Source of the DNA: an uncultured Treponema sp.
GTDB lineage: Bacteria; Spirochaetota; Spirochaetia; Treponematales; Treponemataceae
Assembly: GCA_937877515.1 (NCBI GenBank)
Contig: CALFIX010000036.1
Location: 1 to 64,000, forward strand
Length of the DNA: 64,000 nt
Direction of reading: 5' to 3'
Shown here: positions 1 through 7,466 of the stretch, in pieces
Position numbering within the stretch: position 1 is the stretch's first letter
Layout: each line of letters opens with the position of its first letter
Notes under the pieces: generated by a model
What the model saw: the letters and a program-made list of their open reading frames with translations, nothing else
Database searches by the model: none
What the model was told of the DNA's origin: nothing
Translations under genes and position numbers: made by a program

Positions 1-7
1 TTGGTAG
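1..7 (+). CDS. rpsN: 30S ribosomal protein S14, last codons only (partial)
   Basis: Only a Trp codon (2-4) and a TAG stop (5-7) are visible. S14 commonly ends in Ser-Trp and lies immediately before rpsH in the spc operon, so this is probably the end of rpsN. The call rests on gene order and one residue; nothing else can be seen. Confidence 0.5.
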
Positions 8-23
8 TGGCAGGAGAATATAA

Positions 24-425
24 ATGGCAGCTTCAGACCCAATAGCAGATATGCTCGTAAAAGTCCAGAATGCGGCAAAAGCCGGTCACGAGAAGGTGGA
101 TACACCTGCCTCAAAGATGAAACTGGAAATTGTAAAAATCCTTAAGACAGAAGGATATATTAAGAATTTTAAGAAAGTTCAGGATGACGATGGACACAGC
201 GTTATTCGTATTTTCTTAAAATATGACGATGTAAATAATTCGGTTATCCACGGTATGAAAAAGATTTCTACCCCTGGTCGCCGTGTTTACTCTGGTTACA
301 AAGATTTGCCACGCGTTTATAACGGCTTTGGCACATTAATTGTTTCAACATCAAGTGGTGTTACAACTGGCAAGAAGGCATCTGAAAAGATGGTTGGCGG
401 CGAGTTGATTTGCACAGTATGGTAA
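24..425 (+). CDS. rpsH: 30S ribosomal protein S8
   Basis: Primary 16S rRNA-binding protein of the small-subunit platform; in other bacteria it also represses spc operon translation. The 133-residue product is of normal family length, opens with the typical DPIADML segment and carries the conserved C-terminal part (STSSGVTTGKKA, then GGELICTVW). AGGAG at 12-16 lies a normal distance before the ATG. It is followed 12 bases later by rplF, all in the classical spc order. The identification is secure. Confidence 0.97.
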   Translation: MAASDPIADMLVKVQNAAKAGHEKVDTPASKMKLEIVKILKTEGYIKNFKKVQDDDGHSVIRIFLKYDDVNNSVIHGMKKISTPGRRVYSGYKDLPRVYNGFGTLIVSTSSGVTTGKKASEKMVGGELICTVW

Positions 426-437
426 TAGGAGGAAGTT

Positions 438-983
438 ATGGCATCTAAAGTTGGTAAACTTCCTGTAGCTATTCCTGCAGGTGTAACTGTAACTGCTAGC
501 AATAACCTTGTAACTGTAAAAGGTCCAAAAGGTGAACTTAAGCAGGATTATACAGATCTTGTAAATGTTGAAGTAAAAGGTTCAGAAGTTATTGTAACTC
601 CTGCATCAGAATCAAAGCAGTCTAGCGCAGCTCATGGTTTGTATCGTAACCTTATTAACAATATGGTAATAGGTGTTTCTGCAGGTTTCTCAAAATCACT
701 TATAATCACTGGTGTTGGTTATCGTGCAGAAGTTAAGGGTAAAGAGCTCGTAATGAACCTCGGATACTCTTCAGACTTTATTGCTGTTATTCCAGAAGGT
801 TTAACGGTTACAACAGATGCAAATACTGGAAAGATTACTATTTCCGGTATTGATAAGCAGCGTGTTGGTGAGTTTGCTTCTCAGGTTCGTAAGCTTCGTA
901 AGCCAGAACCTTACAAGGGAAAAGGCATCCGTTACGAGGATGAAGTAATCAGACGCAAAGTCGGTAAGACTGGTGTGAAATAA
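438..983 (+). CDS. rplF: 50S ribosomal protein L6
   Basis: Large-subunit protein near the factor-binding region of the 50S subunit. At 181 residues it has the usual two-repeat L6 layout. It begins SKVGKLPVAIPAGV and ends with the L6 signature around residues 155-170 (KPEPYKGKGIRYEDE), then a basic tail. AGGAGG at 427-432 is 5 bases before the ATG. It is 14 bases upstream of rplR, in normal spc order. Nothing odd is seen. Confidence 0.97.
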   Translation: MASKVGKLPVAIPAGVTVTASNNLVTVKGPKGELKQDYTDLVNVEVKGSEVIVTPASESKQSSAAHGLYRNLINNMVIGVSAGFSKSLIITGVGYRAEVKGKELVMNLGYSSDFIAVIPEGLTVTTDANTGKITISGIDKQRVGEFASQVRKLRKPEPYKGKGIRYEDEVIRRKVGKTGVK

Positions 984-997
984 GGTAGGGTGAAGAT

Positions 998-1360
998 ATG
1001 CTTAGAAAAATGACTGACAAGCAGCGCAAACGCCTGCATAGAAAAGTTCACATCCGTAAGTCTGTTTACGGTACTCAGGAACGCCCTCGCATGACAGTGT
1101 TCAAGAGTGGCCGCAACATCTACGTACAGGTGATAAATGATGATGAAGGCAAGACTCTTGCCTCTATCTCTACACTTGAAAAGGAATTTGCAAGTCTTTC
1201 TGCAAATATTGCAAGTGCAACAAAGCTTGGTGAAGCAATGGGACAGCGCCTTAAAGATAAAAACATTACTAAGGTAGTGTTTGACCGCAATGGTTATCTG
1301 TATCATGGTGTTGTAAAAGCCCTCGCTGATGCTACCCGCAGTGCCGGGATTGAATTCTAG
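998..1360 (+). CDS. rplR: 50S ribosomal protein L18
   Basis: 5S rRNA-binding protein of the central protuberance. The 120-residue sequence has the basic N-terminal tail (KQRKRLHRKVHIRKSVYG), the RPRMTVFKSGRNIYVQVI core strand and the typical C-terminus (VFDRNGYLYHGVVKALADAARSAG-like). The spc operon continues: the stop is followed within ten bases by the rpsE start, and the rpsE Shine-Dalgarno overlaps the rplR stop codon. Confidence 0.97.
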   Translation: MLRKMTDKQRKRLHRKVHIRKSVYGTQERPRMTVFKSGRNIYVQVINDDEGKTLASISTLEKEFASLSANIASATKLGEAMGQRLKDKNITKVVFDRNGYLYHGVVKALADATRSAGIEF

Positions 1361-1368
1361 GAGTGGAT

Positions 1369-1887
1369 ATGGATCAGGATCGCCAGAGACACAATGATAG
1401 AAAACCCCAGGATGAATTTGTGGAAAAGCTTGTAAAGCTTAACCGCACTTCAAAGACTGTTAAGGGTGGACGCCGCATGTCTTTCTCTGCTCTAACTGTT
1501 GTTGGAGACCAGAAAGGACGTATCGGTTACGGATTCGGAAAGGCTAACGATGTTACCGAAGCTATCCGCAAGAGCATAGATAAGGCAAAGTCAAATCTTA
1601 CAACTATGCCAATTAAAAATGGAACTATTCCACACGAAGTTATTGGCCGCTACAAGAGTTCTGCAGTTCTTCTTAAGCCTGCATGCCCTGGTACTGGTGT
1701 TAAAGCTGGTGGACCAGTTCGTGCTGTAATGGATGCTGCAGGTATTACAGATGTTATTTCTAAGTCTCAGGGCTCAAGAACATCTGTTAACGTAATCCGC
1801 GCAACATTTGACGCAGTTACCCAGATGATGAATGCACGTGCAGTTGCATCTAATCGTGGTAAGACTATTAACGATATGTGGGGCTGA
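1369..1887 (+). CDS. rpsE: 30S ribosomal protein S5
   Basis: Small-subunit protein needed for decoding accuracy and for the mRNA entry path. The 172 residues contain the S5 N-terminal domain with RRMSFSALTVVGDQKGRIGYGFGKA and the C-terminal domain with the GGPVRAVMDAAGITDV segment. A GTG at 1363 would add two residues, but it lies inside the AGGAG (1359-1363) that correctly spaces the ATG at 1369, so I chose 1369. Two bases separate its stop from the rpmD start. Confidence 0.96.
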   Translation: MDQDRQRHNDRKPQDEFVEKLVKLNRTSKTVKGGRRMSFSALTVVGDQKGRIGYGFGKANDVTEAIRKSIDKAKSNLTTMPIKNGTIPHEVIGRYKSSAVLLKPACPGTGVKAGGPVRAVMDAAGITDVISKSQGSRTSVNVIRATFDAVTQMMNARAVASNRGKTINDMWG

Positions 1888-1889
1888 TT

Positions 1890-2075
1890 ATGGCAAAGAA
1901 ATTACGCATTCAACTTGTAAAAAGCACCATTGGACAGAAGCCTGCTAAAAAGGCAACTGTTCGCAGCCTTGGTCTTAAGAAACTGAATTCAGTTGTAGAA
2001 CATGAAGCAAACGATGCTATTAATGGTATGGTTGCTTCAGTTGCTCACCTCGTAAAAGTTGAGGAGATTGACTAA
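1890..2075 (+). CDS. rpmD: 50S ribosomal protein L30
   Basis: Short 61-residue bacterial L30 with the characteristic RIQLVKSTIGQKPAKKATVRSLGL stretch and the VEHEANDAINGMV helix (quoted in parts). An in-frame ATG at 1878 lies inside rpsE and would add MGLI; the family normally begins MAKKLRI, so the start at 1890 is preferred. The stop shares one base with the rplO start (TAATG), which suggests translational coupling. Confidence 0.95.
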   Translation: MAKKLRIQLVKSTIGQKPAKKATVRSLGLKKLNSVVEHEANDAINGMVASVAHLVKVEEID

Positions 2076-2548
2076 TGGCAGACTTAGTATTACATGCACC
2101 TCAGGGTGCAAATAAAAGGCCTAAGCGTGTTGGAAGAGGTTCTTCATCAGGACTTGGTACAACAGCTGGAAAAGGTAATAAGGGACAGCAGTCTCGCTCT
2201 GGTAAGTCAGGTCCTTATGTAGGATTTGAAGGTGGCCAGATGCCTTTATACCGCCGCATTGCACGTCGTGGTTTTTCAAACGCTGTATTCAGAACAGAAT
2301 ATGTAGTGTTTAATCTTGACGTTCTTGAAGCAAAATATGCTGACGGAGAGACTGTTGACCGTGAGTCACTCGTAAAGAAGGGACTTTTAAACAAGTCAAG
2401 TGCCAATATAAAGGTTCTTGGCAATGGTGAGATTACTAAAAAACTTACTGTATCTGTTAATAAAGTTTCTGCTTCTGCAAAGGCCAAAATTGAAAAGGCC
2501 GGCGGTTCTGTAGTTGAATCTTCAGCTAAGACCGAAGAAACAAAATAA
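2075..2548 (+). CDS. rplO: 50S ribosomal protein L15
   Basis: Late-assembling 50S protein. The 157-residue sequence has the basic Gly-rich N-terminus (RPKRVGRGSSSGLGTTAGKG), the GFEGGQMPLYRRIARRGF motif and the C-terminal globular part with VLGNGEITKKLTV. A short Lys/Glu/Ser extension at the C-terminus is slightly longer than in many homologues. Start and rpmD stop overlap by one base. secY follows after 15 bases, the standard order. Confidence 0.97.
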   Translation: MADLVLHAPQGANKRPKRVGRGSSSGLGTTAGKGNKGQQSRSGKSGPYVGFEGGQMPLYRRIARRGFSNAVFRTEYVVFNLDVLEAKYADGETVDRESLVKKGLLNKSSANIKVLGNGEITKKLTVSVNKVSASAKAKIEKAGGSVVESSAKTEETK

Positions 2549-2563
2549 AAGCGGAGTAAGTAA

Positions 2564-3898
2564 ATGGCAAACAATCCAGTTGTAAATATGTTTAAGGTTA
2601 AGGAATTAAGAGGTAAGGTTCTTTTTACACTTTTAATCCTTGCAATTTTCCGCTTGGGATCAGTGCTGACGATTCCAGGAATTAACGCAACTTTACTTAT
2701 GCAGTATTTTGACACTCTTGCAAATAGTGCAGAAAGTGCGTTTGCCAGTTACATGAACTTCTTTGCAGGTGGAGCTTTTGAAAGATTTTCTGTGTTCATG
2801 CTTGGTGTAATGCCATACATTTCAACACAGATTATCTTGCAGCTTGCTTTGGTTATCTTCCCTTCTCTTAAGCGTATTGCTCAGGAAGAGGGAGGTCAGC
2901 AGCGTGTACAGTCATGGACTCGTGTAGGTACAATTATTGTATGTCTTATTCAGTCTTTGGCTATTACTGTTTATGCAGACTCAATTAATCAGGCTGTTCC
3001 AGGAGCTATCATCTTCGAGAACAAAATGTATTTTAACCTGCTAGCTATACTTACAGTTACCACAGGTTCTATGATTACAGTATGGCTTGGCGACCAGATT
3101 ACAGCACATGGTATTGGTAATGGTGTTTCAATGATAATCTTTGCAGGTATCGTTGCACGTCTTCCAAGTGCTGTTTGGGAACTTATTACAGCTGTGCGCA
3201 ATGATGAAATAAATGTTGTATTTGTTGTTGTTGCACTTTTGATGTTCCTTGTTGTTATTGGTCTGGTTGTGTACGAGCAGTCTGGCGAACGTAAGATTCC
3301 TGTTCACTATGCAAAGCGCGTTGTTGGACGCAAAATGTATGGTGGTCAAAGCACTTACATTCCGTTTAAAATTAATCCGTCAGGAGTTATCCCAATCATC
3401 TTTGCTTCTTCATTCCTGACATTCCCGTTGCAGATTGCAAACAGCTTGGCTGGAAGAGCTACATGGCTTATGAAGGTTTCTGCTGTCTTAAATCCGCTCG
3501 GAGTTTGGTATAATATTATCGAAGTTTTGTTGATTATATTCTTCGCCTACTTCTACACACAGGTAACCCTGAACCCCACAGAGATTGCAAAGAATATACG
3601 CGAGAACGGCGGTTCCATTCCCGGAATCCGTACCGACAAGACCGAGGAATATCTTCAGAGGGTATTAAACCGTCTGATTTTGCCTGGTTCATTATATTTA
3701 GCTTTAATTGCTATTATTCCAACTGTAGTGCAGATTTTATTCAAATTCCCAGCTTCAATTTCTATGTTGATGGGTGGAACTTCACTATTGATTTTGGTAG
3801 GCGTTGACCTAGATACTATGGCTCAGGTAGAGGCTCTTCTTAAGATGCATCATCATGATGGATTTACAAAGAAGGGACTCAAATCACGAAATTTGTAA
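2564..3898 (+). CDS. secY: Preprotein translocase subunit SecY
   Basis: Channel-forming subunit of the SecYEG translocon in the inner membrane. The 444-residue protein shows the expected pattern of about ten membrane segments. It has the plug and TM2 region (PYISTQIILQL), the TM5-6 loop with a SGERKIPVHYAKR-like segment, and the cytoplasmic C5 region ending in NIRENGGSIPGIRT. The C-terminus is short and basic. It is last in the spc operon; 173 bases separate it from rpmJ, where a new promoter and leader begin. The secD/secF partners are at 53252-56241. Confidence 0.97.
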   Translation: MANNPVVNMFKVKELRGKVLFTLLILAIFRLGSVLTIPGINATLLMQYFDTLANSAESAFASYMNFFAGGAFERFSVFMLGVMPYISTQIILQLALVIFPSLKRIAQEEGGQQRVQSWTRVGTIIVCLIQSLAITVYADSINQAVPGAIIFENKMYFNLLAILTVTTGSMITVWLGDQITAHGIGNGVSMIIFAGIVARLPSAVWELITAVRNDEINVVFVVVALLMFLVVIGLVVYEQSGERKIPVHYAKRVVGRKMYGGQSTYIPFKINPSGVIPIIFASSFLTFPLQIANSLAGRATWLMKVSAVLNPLGVWYNIIEVLLIIFFAYFYTQVTLNPTEIAKNIRENGGSIPGIRTDKTEEYLQRVLNRLILPGSLYLALIAIIPTVVQILFKFPASISMLMGGTSLLILVGVDLDTMAQVEALLKMHHHDGFTKKGLKSRNL

Positions 3899-3947
3899 AA
3901 AATTAATAGAATTTCGCGATAAGGTCTAGATTAAGTTTTGGAAATTA

Positions 3948-3956
3948 TGTTATACT
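3948..3956 (+). promoter_or_regulatory. Extended -10 promoter of the alpha operon
   Basis: TG-T-TATACT (TG at 3948-3949, TATACT at 3951-3956) is an extended -10 element; no strong -35 is visible. A start near 3963 would give a leader of roughly 110 bases before rpmJ, which holds two stem-loops. Inferred from sequence only. Confidence 0.6.
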
Positions 3957-3957
3957 A

Positions 3958-4040
3958 CCGCACTCGCTCGATAGGTTATTCACCCAACCGTGCGAGTGTG
4001 GTCTCCGAATTGTAGTTTATAGCAAACTGCCATGATTCGG
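3958..4040 (+). promoter_or_regulatory. Structured 5' leader upstream of rpmJ (possible r-protein autoregulatory site)
   Basis: Two nested stem-loops can be read directly. The first pairs CACTCGC (3961-3967) with GCGAGTG (3992-3998) and has an inner GGTT/AACC pairing. The second pairs CCGAAT (4005-4010) with ATTCGG (4035-4040), enclosing AGTTT (4014-4018) with AAACT (4024-4028). In other bacteria S4 represses the alpha operon through its leader RNA. Whether S4, encoded downstream at 4978-5613, binds here is inference; the fold is not obviously the E. coli pseudoknot. Confidence 0.5.
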
Positions 4041-4071
4041 TGTATGTGTACATTTTTCCAGGGGGACTTTT

Positions 4072-4185
4072 ATGAAAGTACGAACCAGCGTAAAGCCCAT
4101 TTGCGATAAGTGTAAGGTTATCAAGAGAAACGGAGTAGTCCGCATTATCTGCGAAAACCCAAAGCATAAGCAGAGACAGGGTTGA
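4072..4185 (+). CDS. rpmJ: 50S ribosomal protein L36
   Basis: A 37-residue protein, MKVRTSVKPICDKCKV at the start and KHKQRQG at the end. It keeps the three cysteines and one histidine (CDKC, then C and H near the end) of the zinc-binding form of L36. A strong GGGGGA (4060-4065 region) precedes the ATG. It is the first gene of the alpha operon, 10 bases before rpsM, matching the common bacterial order rpmJ-rpsM-rpsK-rpsD-rpoA-rplQ. Confidence 0.95.
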   Translation: MKVRTSVKPICDKCKVIKRNGVVRIICENPKHKQRQG

Positions 4186-4195
4186 GGAGTACCAG

Positions 4196-4564
4196 ATGGC
4201 ACGTATTGCGGGAGTTGATCTTCCAAACAAGCATGTCAATATTGCATTGACATATATTTACGGTATTGGCCGTTCATCCGCAAACAAGATCTGTGAGGAA
4301 ACAAAGATTGATCCAAACGTATTAATCAACAGCCTTTCAGAGGATGACCTTGCCAAACTTCGCAAGACGATTGATGAAAATTATAAAACAGAGGGTCGTC
4401 TTCGTTCAGAAATTGGTTTGAACATTAAACGCCTAATGGACATTGGTAGCTATCGTGGGCTGCGTCACAGAAAGGGACTTCCTGTTCGTGGTCAGCGCAC
4501 TCGCACAAATTCTCGCACTCGCAAAGGTAAGAAAAAGACTGTTGCGAATAAGAAGAAGGCATAA
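4196..4564 (+). CDS. rpsM: 30S ribosomal protein S13
   Basis: Head protein of the 30S subunit that contacts the P-site tRNA and the 50S subunit. The 122-residue product has the helix-two-turn-helix with YIYGIGRSSANKIC, the RLMDIGSYRGLRHRKGLPVRGQ signature split over two stretches, and the basic tail (TRTNSRTRKGKKK). GAGGAG precedes the start. Alpha operon order is intact. Confidence 0.97.
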   Translation: MARIAGVDLPNKHVNIALTYIYGIGRSSANKICEETKIDPNVLINSLSEDDLAKLRKTIDENYKTEGRLRSEIGLNIKRLMDIGSYRGLRHRKGLPVRGQRTRTNSRTRKGKKKTVANKKKA

Positions 4565-4581
4565 GGCGGAGGCAGTAAGTA

Positions 4582-4962
4582 ATGGCAACCAGAACGAAAA
4601 AGAAAGAGAAGAAGAGTGTTTACGAAGGAAATATCTATATTCAGGCTACCTTCAACAACACAATCGTTACAATTACAGACCTTCGCGGAAATGCAATAGC
4701 TTGGGCATCTTCCGGTGGACTTGGATTCCGTGGAGCAAAGAAATCTACTCCATTTGCAGCACAGACAGTAGCAGAAACAGCTGTTCAGAGAGCTGCAAGT
4801 TATGGTTTGCGTGAAGTTCACGTTTTTGTAAAGGGACCTGGAATTGGTCGTGAAAACGCCATCCGTGTTCTTGGAACTTTAGGGCTTAAGGTAAAGTCTA
4901 TTTCTGACGTAACACCTATTCCACACAATGGATGTCGCCCACGTAAAACACGTCGCATGTAA
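4582..4962 (+). CDS. rpsK: 30S ribosomal protein S11
   Basis: Platform protein near the mRNA exit region. The 126 residues include IQATFNNTIVTITD, the GLGFRGAKKSTPFAAQ stretch and the highly conserved C-terminal DVTPIPHNGCRPRKTRR. It is 17 bases after rpsM and 15 before rpsD, with an AGGCGGAGG-like Shine-Dalgarno region upstream. Nothing unusual is seen. Confidence 0.97.
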   Translation: MATRTKKKEKKSVYEGNIYIQATFNNTIVTITDLRGNAIAWASSGGLGFRGAKKSTPFAAQTVAETAVQRAASYGLREVHVFVKGPGIGRENAIRVLGTLGLKVKSISDVTPIPHNGCRPRKTRRM

Positions 4963-4977
4963 GGAGATTAGAACACT

Positions 4978-5613
4978 ATGGCTAGATATACAGGTCCAGT
5001 TTGTAGACTTTGTAGAACAGAACAGAAAAAGTTGTTCCTTAAGGGCGAACGCTGTAACAGTGATAAATGTCCTATTAATAAGAAGCGTGCTACACCTGGT
5101 AAAGATCCAAAGGGTCGCGCAGGTAAAAGATCTGAATATGGTCTTCAGCTTCGTGAAAAACAGAAGATTAAGAGAATGTATGGTATGCAGGAAAAGCAGT
5201 TCCATATTACATTTGAAAACGCACTTCGCATGAGTGGTGTTACAGGTGAAAACCTTATCCGCTTGCTCGAAAGTCGTCTTGATAATGTAGTATTCAGAAT
5301 GCACTTTGCTTCATGCCGTTCACAGGCACGTCAGCTTGTTTCACACCGTCACGTTACAGTAAATGGTCGCATCGTTAACATTCCAAGTTATCAGGTAAAA
5401 CCAGGTGATGTGATTGAAGTTAAGGAACGCAGCAAGAAATTAACTTTGGTTCAGGAAGGACTTAAAGAAATAGCTAAGTCTGGTAATGTACCTTGGATTA
5501 CTGTTGATGAAGATGCCGTAAAGGGAACTTTTGTACAGTATCCACGCCGCGAGGAAGTTACAGACCTTGCCGATGTAAAAGAGCAGCTCGTGGTTGAGCT
5601 CTATTCTAAATAA
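4978..5613 (+). CDS. rpsD: 30S ribosomal protein S4 (zinc-binding form)
   Basis: 16S rRNA-binding assembly initiator. The 211-residue protein keeps four cysteines near the N-terminus (CRLC, then two more by residue 31), the zinc-binding arrangement of C+ S4 proteins, so both L36 and S4 here are zinc forms. The S4 RNA-binding domain is visible at about residues 98-160 (ESRLDNVVFRMHFA, then SHRHVTVNGRIV). S4 is the usual autoregulator of the alpha operon in enteric bacteria, which gives the leader before rpmJ a plausible ligand. Confidence 0.97.
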   Translation: MARYTGPVCRLCRTEQKKLFLKGERCNSDKCPINKKRATPGKDPKGRAGKRSEYGLQLREKQKIKRMYGMQEKQFHITFENALRMSGVTGENLIRLLESRLDNVVFRMHFASCRSQARQLVSHRHVTVNGRIVNIPSYQVKPGDVIEVKERSKKLTLVQEGLKEIAKSGNVPWITVDEDAVKGTFVQYPRREEVTDLADVKEQLVVELYSK

Positions 5614-5625
5614 TAAGGAGTTCAG

Positions 5626-6672
5626 ATGGCTCGCAAAAATCTGCTTAAGGGGTTTAAGAAACCGAAAGGCATTACTTTTGAGCATCTCGAAACAAATCCA
5701 AACTACGGTAAGTTTACCGCATATCCATTTGAACCGGGATTTGGCACAACAGTTGGAAACTCACTTCGTCGTGTTCTTCTCTCTTCTATTCAGGGATATG
5801 CGATTAGCTCTGTAAGGATTACTTCGTATGATGCCGACGGTGTTCCTCATGTTATTTCTAGCGAATTCGAGACAATCCCGAATATCTCTGAGGATACTTT
5901 GGAAGTTTTGAATAGCTTGAAACAGATTCGTTTGCGCTTGCCACGGGATGAAGAGCAGTCAACTCTGCTCTTTGAATTCCAAGGACCTGGCACTGTAAAG
6001 AGTGACGATTTTGCTCGTGATGGACAGCTTGAAATTATGACTAAGGGTCTTGAGATCTTTACAATGATGGAAGGTGCTCATCTTGAGTTTGAAATTCAGG
6101 TAGACTTGGGACGTGGTTATGTACCGGCAGAAGTAAATGAACATTACATTGAGATTGTTGGTACAATCCCTATGGACTGTATTTTTTCTCCGGTTCCAAA
6201 GGTAAAGTATTCTATTGAACCTTGCCGTGTAGGGCAGCGTAATGACTACGACAAACTGATTCTTGAGATTTGGACTGATGGTTCAATTGCTCCAGAGGAC
6301 GCACTTGCAGAAGCTGCAAAAATTGCAAAAGACTATTTTGCAATCTTTGTAAACTTTAATGAAAGTGAATACTCTAGTGGAGATGAGTTGGACGAAGGTG
6401 ACGAGGTGATTCGCCAGTTGCTTAATACTTCTGTAGAAGAATTAGAGCTTTCTGTGCGCTCATCAAATTGTCTTAAGAATGCAAACATTAGAACAATTGG
6501 TGAATTAACCAAAAAGACGGAAGAAGACATTACTAAGACTCGTAACTTTGGAAAGAAGAGCCTTGAAGAAATCAAGGCTAAGCTTGAAGAACATGGTCTT
6601 ACTTTAGGCATGACAGATTATAGTCACTTAAAGGATGTTGACTTGCGTAAAAATAAGGACGAGAACGAATGA
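5626..6672 (+). CDS. rpoA: RNA polymerase alpha subunit
   Basis: Alpha subunit of RNA polymerase, 348 residues. The N-terminal assembly domain (about 20-245) shows FGTTVGNSLRRVLLSS and the VSPVPKVKYSIEPCRVGQ-like segment. After an acidic linker (EYSSGDELDEGDE) the C-terminal domain contains the two helix-hairpin-helix units (LSVRSSNCLKNANIRTIGEL, then RNFGKKSLEEIKAKL) that contact UP elements and activators. It overlaps rplQ by four bases (ATGA), suggesting coupled translation. Confidence 0.97.
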   Translation: MARKNLLKGFKKPKGITFEHLETNPNYGKFTAYPFEPGFGTTVGNSLRRVLLSSIQGYAISSVRITSYDADGVPHVISSEFETIPNISEDTLEVLNSLKQIRLRLPRDEEQSTLLFEFQGPGTVKSDDFARDGQLEIMTKGLEIFTMMEGAHLEFEIQVDLGRGYVPAEVNEHYIEIVGTIPMDCIFSPVPKVKYSIEPCRVGQRNDYDKLILEIWTDGSIAPEDALAEAAKIAKDYFAIFVNFNESEYSSGDELDEGDEVIRQLLNTSVEELELSVRSSNCLKNANIRTIGELTKKTEEDITKTRNFGKKSLEEIKAKLEEHGLTLGMTDYSHLKDVDLRKNKDENE

Positions 6673-7085
6673 ACCACATGATTGGATTTAATCCGCTTTC
6701 ACGTACCACAGCTCATCGCCGTGCAATGTCTCGCAACATGGTAACTTCTCTGTTCCGCTATGAACGGATTACTACCACTAAGGCTAAGGCTCAAGAGGTA
6801 CGTCGTGCTGCAGAAAAATTGATTACCCGTGCAAAGGTAGATTCTGTTCATAACAGAAGAACTGCAGCTAAATATATTGCTGATGAAAAGATTTTAAATA
6901 AGCTTTTTACAGAAATTGGTCCCCGCATGAAGGATCGTGCTGGTGGTTACACCCGCATCCTTAAGATGGGATATCGCCAGGGCGATGCAGCCGATGTTGT
7001 AATTCTTGAACTGGTTGACTTCAAGTTGCCAGATGCAGAAGGTGAAGCAAAGTCTGAAAAGCCTGCAAAGAAGGCAAAGGAGTAA
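6669..7085 (+). CDS. rplQ: 50S ribosomal protein L17
   Basis: Large-subunit protein of the tunnel exit face, 138 residues. GFNPLSRTTAHRRAMSRNMV at the start, KVDSVHNRRTAAKYI in the middle and GGYTRILKMGYRQGDAADVVILELV near the end (quoted in parts) are typical. A short charged tail follows (EAKSEKPAKKAKE). The start overlaps the rpoA stop. The small zinc-ribbon gene follows after three bases, with its AGGAG inside the rplQ end. Confidence 0.96.
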   Translation: MNHMIGFNPLSRTTAHRRAMSRNMVTSLFRYERITTTKAKAQEVRRAAEKLITRAKVDSVHNRRTAAKYIADEKILNKLFTEIGPRMKDRAGGYTRILKMGYRQGDAADVVILELVDFKLPDAEGEAKSEKPAKKAKE

Positions 7086-7088
7086 GCT

Positions 7089-7322
7089 ATGTCTAAAGCA
7101 CATCGTGGAACTGGTGTTCGTGGTGAAGTAAATCATGGCCGTGGAAAATGCGCAGTATGCGGTACAGAAAATATTAAAGTTTTGTACGAGCAGGAAGTTG
7201 ACGGCACAAAGGTAAAAGTTTGCAAATACTGCAAAGCTAATGCCAAAAATAAGGCTCGTGTTCAGGCTAAGGAAGCTAAAAAAGCTGCTCCTCAGGCAGA
7301 AGCACCTGCTGCAGAAGCTTAA
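7089..7322 (+). CDS. Small conserved zinc-ribbon-like protein, function unknown
   Basis: A 77-residue basic protein. Residues 18-46 hold two CxxC pairs (CAVC and CKYC) about 23 residues apart, the spacing of a zinc ribbon, and the last third is an Ala/Lys/Glu-rich low-complexity tail. AGGAG (7078-7082) gives a well-spaced start. It is co-transcribed as the last gene of the alpha operon and is followed directly by a terminator. The position suggests a role linked to ribosomes or transcription, but that is inference; I do not recognise a named family. Confidence 0.8.
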   Translation: MSKAHRGTGVRGEVNHGRGKCAVCGTENIKVLYEQEVDGTKVKVCKYCKANAKNKARVQAKEAKKAAPQAEAPAAEA

Positions 7323-7347
7323 GTTTAACTAATACTTATGCTTTATA

Positions 7348-7378
7348 GCCGCTCTTATATACAAGGGCGGCGTTTTTT
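7348..7378 (+). terminator. Rho-independent terminator of the alpha operon
   Basis: GCCGCTCTT (7348-7356) pairs with AAGGGCGGC (7363-7371), with one G-U pair and a six-base loop, and is followed by a run of T at 7373-7378. Confidence 0.9.
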
Positions 7379-7407
7379 ATTTTAAAATATAAAATTTGTT
7401 TTAATTA

Positions 7408-7436
7408 TTTACTTTATTAAAAAAAATGGATATATT
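7408..7436 (+). promoter_or_regulatory. Probable livK promoter
   Basis: TTTACT (7408-7413) and TATATT (7431-7436) are 17 bases apart, giving a start near 7443 and a leader of about 24 bases that carries GGAGG before the livK ATG. Confidence 0.55.
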
Positions 7437-7466
7437 AAAGTCACTTACAAAAAATTGGAGGAAACT

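Noticed and set aside
1363..1368. GTG at 1363 as rpsE start
   Set aside because: It overlaps the Shine-Dalgarno (1359-1363) that correctly positions the ATG at 1369.
4443..4814. Open frame of 123 codons overlapping rpsM and rpsK
   Set aside because: It is an off-frame reading of two well-supported ribosomal protein genes and its translation has no family features.
7455..7466. TTG at 7455 as livK start
   Set aside because: It lies upstream of the GGAGG that serves the ATG at 7467, and the lipoprotein signal begins at 7467.
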